A DNA stretch of 64,000 nucleotides. Origin: Owenweeksia hongkongensis DSM 17368. GTDB taxonomy: Bacteria; Bacteroidota; Bacteroidia; Flavobacteriales; Schleiferiaceae. The notes under the pieces were generated by a model. It saw only the letters and a list, made by a program, of their open reading frames with translations. It had not been told where the DNA came from and made no database searches. Shown here in pieces: positions 58,700 through 64,000 of this stretch. Position numbers and translations under genes: made by a program. Location of the stretch: NCBI RefSeq assembly GCF_000236705.1, contig NC_016599.1, positions 2,790,001 to 2,854,000 of the forward strand. The letters run 5' to 3'. Every line of letters begins with the position of its first letter. The first letter of the stretch is position 1.

Positions 58700-59347
58700 T
58701 TATGCGATTTCGGGGTACAATTTTAGTGTTTCCTTGATGGCTAGGTCGGGTAACCTTAGAATAGAAACAAAAATAAAGGTCATCAAACTAAAATAGGTAA
58801 CTAGTAAAATGTGGCTTGGGTAATCATTAAAAGCAATTAGGTGATTGCCTGGCAGAAAAATAGCAAGATAAAGTATGAGTCCTAGCGATCGATTGGCTTG
58901 GCGAGGCATATACATTTTCACATCTTTAAGCCTATATGCATTTATGCCCCAAACCATAATTGCACCTACAATTATTGAGAAAAAGTATATATAGTCCGGG
59001 TCTACCGCAATGTTTAGAAACAAGAAATACCAACCTAAAACAATAAGCGCAGTAAGAATTGTGTAAGGCCAGTGCATAAACTGTAGCATTAGAGAAAACA
59101 ACATGCGATTGGTTTTCTTTCGGACATCTCTTTCAATGCCATCTAAATATTTCCAAATTCCTTTTTTACCACCAAAGGCTTGATGAGCTTTCTTAAAAGC
59201 ATCTCTGAAATTAAGCTCAGGATTTTCTCTCTGGTATTTTTCGATGGCTGTGGCAAAATGATCAATCAGCTCGGCCTGTACATCGTAGTATTTAGCGTCA
59301 TAAAAACTGAGGTATTTTTTTATGGCTTCAATTTTCTTGGCTTCCAT
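58700..59347 (-). CDS. Membrane protein paired with a PadR regulator
   Basis: This 215-residue protein has an N-terminal cytoplasmic helical region (about 1-85; IKKYLSFYDAKYYDVQAELIDHFATAIEKY) resembling the DUF1700/permease-prefix segments, then four or five membrane helices. Its ATG follows the PadR stop with no gap. PadR genes are often paired with such membrane proteins, and the pair may sense membrane stress or drugs; the exact role is unknown. Confidence 0.78.
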   Translation of the reverse strand: MEAKKIEAIKKYLSFYDAKYYDVQAELIDHFATAIEKYQRENPELNFRDAFKKAHQAFGGKKGIWKYLDGIERDVRKKTNRMLFSLMLQFMHWPYTILTALIVLGWYFLFLNIAVDPDYIYFFSIIVGAIMVWGINAYRLKDVKMYMPRQANRSLGLILYLAIFLPGNHLIAFNDYPSHILLVTYFSLMTFIFVSILRLPDLAIKETLKLYPEIA

Positions 59348-59680
59348 TTAATTCGCTTTTGGTTGAATGATCATTTGAATAGAACTCAAAAACTCTTGAA
59401 GTTGATCTAGTTTACTTTGAGTAGCTTTTTGACCTTTTGGGCTAAGGGAATAGTATTTTCGAGTTCTTCCCGAAACAGGGCGAAGCTCACTTTTTAGCAG
59501 TCCGTTTTGCTCCATTTTGTGTAGAGCTGGGTATAGTGCACCTTCGGTAATTTGCATTTGGTCAGCGCTGGCTTCTTTTATTTTTTGGATAATTTCATAG
59601 CCATACATCTGGCCATTATCAGCCAATAGTTTTAAAATAAGTGTGGATAAAGCACCCTTCAAAAGTGAGTTGTCTTTCAT
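59348..59680 (-). CDS. PadR-family transcriptional regulator
   Basis: This 110-residue winged-helix protein has the PadR opening LLKGALSTLILKLLADNGQMYGYEIIQKI, then ITEGALYPALHKMEQNGLLKSEL and GRTRKYYSLSPKG. Members usually repress their own operon and release it on binding a small molecule or a partner. An inverted repeat (59693-59709) lies 13 bases before the start and is a likely operator. It is the first gene of a two-gene unit with the membrane protein at 58700. Confidence 0.93.
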   Translation of the reverse strand: MKDNSLLKGALSTLILKLLADNGQMYGYEIIQKIKEASADQMQITEGALYPALHKMEQNGLLKSELRPVSGRTRKYYSLSPKGQKATQSKLDQLQEFLSSIQMIIQPKAN

Positions 59681-59692
59681 GAAGACGAAGAT

Positions 59693-59709
59693 ACCTAAAA
59701 TTCTTAGGC
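59693..59709. promoter_or_regulatory. Candidate PadR operator
   Basis: CCTAA and TTAGG form an inverted repeat around AATTC, 13-28 bases upstream of the PadR start. It differs from the ATGT/ACAT operator of classical PadR but is in the right place for autoregulation. Confidence 0.4.
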
Positions 59710-59722
59710 ATGAAAAGCTGTG

Positions 59723-59848
59723 TCACGCAAAGTCGCAAAGCAGCAAAGAAAACTCAGCAAAACTCCGTGTGTTCAGTGGTTAGATAGCGCGTTGATTTCG
59801 CTGGTAAGCGCTGATATTTAGTCTTAAAACATTTGCGGCTTTGCGTGA
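59723..59848. repeat. Long-range inverted repeat of cgcaaag type
   Basis: TCACGCAAAGTCGCAAA (59723-59739) is complementary to TTTGCGGCTTTGCGTGA (59832-59848) with one mismatch and a 92-base centre. The spacer 59681-59868 contains no gene. Wording of this kind (cacgcaaagncgcaaag) is, from memory, a common repeat in Bacteroidota genomes. Confidence 0.55.
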
Positions 59849-59868
59849 AAAAGTGACCTGTCACTAAT

Positions 59869-62460
59869 CTACCTGCGGTCAACTTGAATAAGCGAGCCAA
59901 CACCAACCCGGATCCCAAAAGTTAATGGGTCGATTCCATCAAAGCTTTGTACAAACTCTATTCGGAAAATGCGGAACACATTATCAATACCATAACCGAT
60001 CTCTGTGTAGTGTGGCGAGTTGGTGGTTTTTAGATAGTTTACAAAAAGGTTTTCCTTCACTCCACTTAGGCGCACCAAGGGCAATTGGGTAAATAGAAAT
60101 TTGCGAAAGCGGATGTAGGACAGAGCCGAAATATATTGTTGCTGCGTGCTGTAATTGTAGTAATCCAAAAGGCGATAATTGCCCGTAACGCTCAATGGCG
60201 CAATCTCGGTAAGGCCACCGTTAAAATGCTTGAAGTCGGTGAGGAGCATTCCATCATTATTGAAGAAAGTTCCCATTTGGGCATCGATATCAAAAGTGGC
60301 GCGAACACCTAAGTCAAAAGAAGTTTTTACGCCAAGTTCCAATTGCTGAAAATTGACGGTGCTTCCTAAGATATTGTCCCAACCCGCATTGTAGGCCAAG
60401 CGAAACTCAGGTGAAGATTCTTCAACCGGACGAAGCATGCCGTTGTATTTTCTAAACTTTAGCCAGGGTTTCCAAGCCACATTTATTTTGCTGGTTAGGG
60501 CTTTGCTGTTTTCAAATGTAACGGGGGCATTCTCCACATTTACCGGATCATTGCTGGTATAATGATACTTGTCATACCTAAAGAAACCAAAGTCGGTGGT
60601 GTTGTTAAGGCTGTTTCTGGAGGCCCATTGTAACGAAGCGTTTGCCCTCCATTTGTACCTGAAGTTTCTATCCCAACTGAGTTTTACGTAATCCTGATCA
60701 TAGAGTTTCATGTAGTTGCGCTCCACAAACAGTGTGTAAACCGTATTGATAAATGGATTGATTGAATTTTCATAAAACTGATTGATGAAATGGCCGCCTT
60801 CAAGATTCCAGCTGGTGCGTTGTTCTATTGTGCCATAAGTAAGTCCTGTGTTCAACTTGGCGTAAAGCTCTGTGCTGGAAAAGCCATAGCGTACGGTTGG
60901 CGTGATTGACCAATGGTACTTTTTGTTTTCATAAAGGTTTAAAGTTGCCTCCAAATCCAGATTGAAACCTTCTACGGTATTAAAGCGAAAGCGAGGAATA
61001 ATACCAGGTGTGGTGAGAATGACGCTATCGGTGATTTGGCTACGACCACCCATTAGTAAATCTCCAAAGTCAAAACGCCTCGGGTTGTACGGATTTGTGG
61101 AATCTTGCTTTTCGGCTACATATATGCTGTCATCTTTTCTGTAGCTGTCAATTTCTTTTTGCGTAAGCGGCACGCTGCGAATATTGGCCCAGTAAGCGGA
61201 ATCACGCTGAGCGGCCAGCGAGTCTATCTTGTATTCGTAGTCCGAAATAATGTCTTCTGTTCCACTTTCCTTTTTCTCTTCTTTCTCGTATTCCTTCATC
61301 AGTTTTCTAAACTGCTTCCGGCTTACACCTTTGTCTTCGGCAAAAACCTCTTCCAGACCTTTATCGACATTTCCTTTTTTGATGGCCTCAATTTCTTCAG
61401 GTGCCTCTTCAATTTTTTCATCAACAAGAATCACGGTTTCGTCCAGCTCATCATTTTTTTTAACCTTATAATTAATCACCGAAGCCATGTATTTATACTT
61501 TCCTGAAAACCCGAAAATAGTGGCTTTGTAATCAAATTGCTGGGTAACGGGCATCCATATTTCATCCTGAACGGGGGCGAAAAACTGCACGAGTTTAAGG
61601 TCTAAAAACTGCACTTTGGTATTGAGCTCCAAGCTGTGAATGTTCCAAAACTCATCTCGCACATATAATAAACCTTCAAAAACTTGCTCACCACCCGAGC
61701 GTGGTTTCACTTCTATTTTGTGAATTTTATAACCGCGGTCTACAAAATTGCCGAGGTAGCGAAAGCGATAGTAGGAGAAAGCCTTGGGCGAAAATGGGGA
61801 AATAGATTCCGCAACTTTGGGCTGGTAAAAGCTAGCATTTACAAAAGAGTTAGGGTTGGCACCATCCAAATCTTCACCTGAGGTGCGCACAGAAATCACC
61901 TTTTCTTTAAAAGTGTTTGGCCTCTCAAAACTTACCTCGCTTACGGATTCGGAGGTGAAAACGCGTGAAGTATCTACGCCATCCTTTTCCATGGTTTTTT
62001 GAAACATCCCCGGGATTTTGTCAAGGCCACCAGTGCCTTTCATGTACACCGCGGCCGTGTAACCGTCATTCTGCAAAAGGTGGTAAGGCGCTTTGGCAAT
62101 GGCTTTACGCATGATGGAGTAAGCCGGGTCTTCAGTGCTTCCAGTCACCGCTACTTCCTGCAAGCTCTCGGTTTGTGGCTGTAGCTTAATGTCCACTACC
62201 TTGATGGTGTTATCTATGGTTACAGTTTTTTGCTGTGTAGTAAAACCTACAAACTGATACGTGATTTCATATTTCCCCGGAGGTAATCTCAGTTCATATC
62301 TACCATCAATATTGGAGCTGGTTCCGGTGCCTTTTTGCTTTATGTAAATGGAAGCATAAGGCATGGGCTCATTGTTTTCATCGGTAATCAATCCTCGGAT
62401 GCCTTGCCCAAAAGCGGAGGTAAAGCAAATAAGAAAAGCGAAAACTAAGGGGAGTTTCAT
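59869..62460 (-). CDS. DUF5686 outer-membrane protein with carboxypeptidase-like domain
   Basis: This 863-residue protein has a signal peptide ending at SAFGQ. A carboxypeptidase-regulatory-like domain (about 19-100; IRGLITDENNEPMPYASIYIK, QFVGFTTQQKTVTI) is followed by the DUF5686 region with RKAIAKAPYHLLQNDGYTAAVYMKG and a long barrel of strands ending in IRVGVGSLIQVDRR. A charged linker (about 370-440) is rich in Lys and Glu. DUF5686 proteins are common in Bacteroidota outer membranes; their function is unknown. It is transcribed alone. Confidence 0.9.
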   Translation of the reverse strand: MKLPLVFAFLICFTSAFGQGIRGLITDENNEPMPYASIYIKQKGTGTSSNIDGRYELRLPPGKYEITYQFVGFTTQQKTVTIDNTIKVVDIKLQPQTESLQEVAVTGSTEDPAYSIMRKAIAKAPYHLLQNDGYTAAVYMKGTGGLDKIPGMFQKTMEKDGVDTSRVFTSESVSEVSFERPNTFKEKVISVRTSGEDLDGANPNSFVNASFYQPKVAESISPFSPKAFSYYRFRYLGNFVDRGYKIHKIEVKPRSGGEQVFEGLLYVRDEFWNIHSLELNTKVQFLDLKLVQFFAPVQDEIWMPVTQQFDYKATIFGFSGKYKYMASVINYKVKKNDELDETVILVDEKIEEAPEEIEAIKKGNVDKGLEEVFAEDKGVSRKQFRKLMKEYEKEEKKESGTEDIISDYEYKIDSLAAQRDSAYWANIRSVPLTQKEIDSYRKDDSIYVAEKQDSTNPYNPRRFDFGDLLMGGRSQITDSVILTTPGIIPRFRFNTVEGFNLDLEATLNLYENKKYHWSITPTVRYGFSSTELYAKLNTGLTYGTIEQRTSWNLEGGHFINQFYENSINPFINTVYTLFVERNYMKLYDQDYVKLSWDRNFRYKWRANASLQWASRNSLNNTTDFGFFRYDKYHYTSNDPVNVENAPVTFENSKALTSKINVAWKPWLKFRKYNGMLRPVEESSPEFRLAYNAGWDNILGSTVNFQQLELGVKTSFDLGVRATFDIDAQMGTFFNNDGMLLTDFKHFNGGLTEIAPLSVTGNYRLLDYYNYSTQQQYISALSYIRFRKFLFTQLPLVRLSGVKENLFVNYLKTTNSPHYTEIGYGIDNVFRIFRIEFVQSFDGIDPLTFGIRVGVGSLIQVDRR

Positions 62461-62528
62461 GGACGTTAGTAAAAGGGACGGGAATATCAGAAAATTTGAT
62501 GAAAACTGGCGGCTCTCCTTTGAACGGA

Positions 62529-63014
62529 TTAATCAAACGTGAGCTGCCAATAACCAACATCTACCCATTTTTCAAACTTAAAACCGACTTCTTTAAAGTG
62601 AGCCACTTTTTTAAAGCCAAACTTTTCATGGAGCTTTATGCTAGGTTCATTGGGTAAGCCCAAAACGCCCATAACCGCGTGAATACCTTGCGCTTTCAGC
62701 TTTTGAAGTAGCTCTGCATAGAGCAGTGAGCCAATTCCTTTTGGTGGTAAATCATGTTTAAGGTAAACAGCACTTTCGGCAACAAAGCGGTAAGCTGACC
62801 GAGTGCGCCACTCACCGGCATAGGCGTAGCCGAGGATTTCGCCATCTTCCTCAAAAACTATCCAGGGGTATTTTGCGGTAATGATCTCAATTCGCTTCTC
62901 AATTTCAGCGGCATCAATTTCAATTTCCTCAAACGTAATAATGGTTTCGCGTACGTAGTGGTTATAAATTTCAGCTATAGCTGGGGCGTCATTTAGGTTT
63001 ACGGGGCGAAGCAT
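62529..63014 (-). CDS. GNAT N-acetyltransferase, phosphinothricin-type
   Basis: This 161-residue acetyltransferase opens AIAEIYNHYVRETIITFEEIE and contains YAYAGEWRTRSAYRFVAESAVYL, then GIGSLLYAEL (acetyl-CoA loop) and LPNEPSIKLHEKFGFKKVAHFKEVG. This wording matches the PAT/MnaT group that acetylates phosphinothricin, methionine sulfone or related amino acids. The natural role is often methionine-sulfoximine or -sulfone detoxification. It stands alone, 42 bases after the TlpA-like gene. Confidence 0.92.
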   Translation of the reverse strand: MLRPVNLNDAPAIAEIYNHYVRETIITFEEIEIDAAEIEKRIEIITAKYPWIVFEEDGEILGYAYAGEWRTRSAYRFVAESAVYLKHDLPPKGIGSLLYAELLQKLKAQGIHAVMGVLGLPNEPSIKLHEKFGFKKVAHFKEVGFKFEKWVDVGYWQLTFD

Positions 63015-63056
63015 AAGGATTTATAAAGTGTAACCCAAAAGTAAACTTCTTGAGGC

Positions 63057-64000
63057 TTACTCAATCAACTCCTCAATTTGATGCGGATAGGTTCTTAAAC
63101 TTACAATCTTACCTTTTGGATCAATAAGTATGTAGCGTGGATATTCATCTGCCAAAAAGGTTTTCATAAACTCTTTTGTAGTTAAAGCTTGTGTCCAGTC
63201 ATGACCATATTTAGTAGTGTAATTAGCCACAGCATCATTTAGATTATGAGGACTTACGCCAAGCATCTTGACTTTGTCCCGATGTTTTTCGGCAAACTCT
63301 TTAAGTTTGGGAGCCGAAGCGTGGCATGGTTTACACCAATCAGCCCACATATCAATCACCAAATAATGTTTGCCATCAATCATACTTTTTAGCGAAAGCG
63401 AATCACCCTGCGGAGTGGGAAGCATCAAGTTGGGCATTGGGTCGCCTGGTCCAAGTGACTTTTCGTAAGCTAAGTTGGAAGGCTCAATTGTGATAAACTT
63501 TCCAAAAGGATCCACTTCAATAACCTTATATACTTGGTTGTGGAAAGAGAAAAGCGTGGCGGATGTATCAAGCGTTAATGCCCCAGAGATTAGATCCGCA
63601 TCAAAAGGGAAGTTGGGCTCACCAAAGAAGATCATGTCTTTGCCAGCATCATCAAATCGTCCATTTATATTATAATCATGGAGGGCAACTTTTACACTAT
63701 CCCCGTTTAAAGTGGTTTTGGTAATTCGGCTTTCATAGCGTTTGGTTTTAAACCAATATAGGGACGACATCATGTCTATTCCCTTTTCTCTCATGCCCTC
63801 AACATTAAACATTTTGTCGTGAAAGCTGGTGCTGGCAGTATCTAATTTGTCAATCCAATACTTCATGCCAAATTGTTCCTTAGGGTCAGATTTTCCTGTG
63901 AGAACGAAGAAAGTAGAAGAGTCTCTAAAACTGATCGGAGAATTGTAATCATCTCCAAAGTCAAGGTTATTATTTCTGTCAATGTATAAGGTTGGGTTCC
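63057..64000 (-). CDS. TlpA-like thioredoxin-fold protein, C-terminal part
   Basis: The frame is open to the right window edge, so the ATG at 63866 is internal. Upstream of it the frame reads NPTLYIDRNNNLDFGDD and FVLTGKSDPKEQFG, clearly still coding. At least 314 residues are present. The last 140 form a TlpA/AhpC-like thioredoxin domain with the redox pair CxxC in DMWADWCKPCH and the late cis-Pro loop (EYPRYILID). The upstream part is a Bacteroidota-specific extension. Members usually reduce disulfides outside the inner membrane. The N-terminus and signal are outside the window. Confidence 0.88.
   Translation of the reverse strand, partial: NPTLYIDRNNNLDFGDDYNSPISFRDSSTFFVLTGKSDPKEQFGMKYWIDKLDTASTSFHDKMFNVEGMREKGIDMMSSLYWFKTKRYESRITKTTLNGDSVKVALHDYNINGRFDDAGKDMIFFGEPNFPFDADLISGALTLDTSATLFSFHNQVYKVIEVDPFGKFITIEPSNLAYEKSLGPGDPMPNLMLPTPQGDSLSLKSMIDGKHYLVIDMWADWCKPCHASAPKLKEFAEKHRDKVKMLGVSPHNLNDAVANYTTKYGHDWTQALTTKEFMKTFLADEYPRYILIDPKGKIVSLRTYPHQIEELIE

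Noticed and set aside
61105-61506. A 133-codon antisense reading frame within the DUF5686 gene
   Set aside because: It lies wholly inside a clearly coding gene and mirrors its charged linker; the phenylalanine- and serine-rich product looks like a reverse-strand artefact.
1-64000. CRISPR array, rRNA or tRNA genes, prophage
   Set aside because: Reading both strands I saw no regularly spaced repeats, no rRNA wording, no clear tRNA cloverleaf and no phage structural genes; a tRNA could still be missed by eye.

Overview
The window looks like a chromosome segment of a Bacteroidota bacterium, most likely a marine or free-living member of Flavobacteriales. This rests on gene content: TonB-dependent receptors with carboxypeptidase-like N-terminal domains, a protein with a type IX secretion (Por) sorting tail, DUF4292 and DUF5686 proteins, LytS/LytTR two-component pairs, and TAnnTTTG promoter boxes with almost no Shine-Dalgarno sites. 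No rRNA, tRNA or CRISPR array was seen. The species cannot be named from the sequence alone.

Layout. 1-6.9 kb: a truncated outer-membrane receptor, a LytS/LytTR pair, an ammonium transporter, three small membrane proteins, an attC-like hairpin, a WG-repeat lipoprotein and a structured palindromic spacer. 7-12.4 kb: a GH3-family acyl-amido synthetase, a secreted metalloprotease-like protein, a SUMF1-domain protein, an ArsO-like flavoprotein and a SUKH (SMI1/KNR4) protein. 12.4-20.7 kb: a putative phytate locus (membrane TPR/HTH regulator, TonB receptor, very acidic lipoprotein, beta-propeller phytase), then a second attC-like element and an Abi_2 gene interrupted by one in-frame amber codon. 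The 12.4-20.7 kb segment is bracketed by two copies of a roughly 62-bp direct repeat. 20.7-31.6 kb: a reductase, then a tight six-gene operon (class III aminotransferase, nitrilase-fold amidase, VOC protein, large PLP decarboxylase, ATP-grasp ligase, succinate-semialdehyde dehydrogenase) that reads as an amine/GABA pathway, followed by a spermidine-synthase-like gene. 31.7-34 kb: a VOC gene, a secreted LamG protein and a frameshifted VOC pseudogene.

34-42.7 kb: a cell-envelope cluster on the minus strand (flippase, dut, sugar nucleotidyltransferase, TPR, DUF4292, EnvC-like). It is interrupted between dut and the nucleotidyltransferase by a block holding a REP-associated tyrosine transposase gene and three copies of its probable REP hairpin. 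42.8-49.9 kb: M28 peptidase, gpsA, a second LytS/LytTR pair, an iodotyrosine-deiodinase-like flavoprotein and a Crp/Fnr regulator. 49.9-64 kb: mostly housekeeping (patatin-BamA fusion, uvrC, Nudix, lipB, pgi/pmi) plus a PadR/membrane-protein pair, a DUF5686 outer-membrane protein, a GNAT enzyme and a truncated TlpA-like protein.

The strongest candidates for undescribed biology are the amine/GABA operon that pairs an amide-forming enzyme class with an amide-hydrolysing one, the regulator-receptor-lipoprotein-phytase locus, the attC-like elements next to defence or accessory genes with no integrase in view, and the REP/transposase block inside the envelope cluster. All functions are inferred from sequence read by eye; no database search was run.
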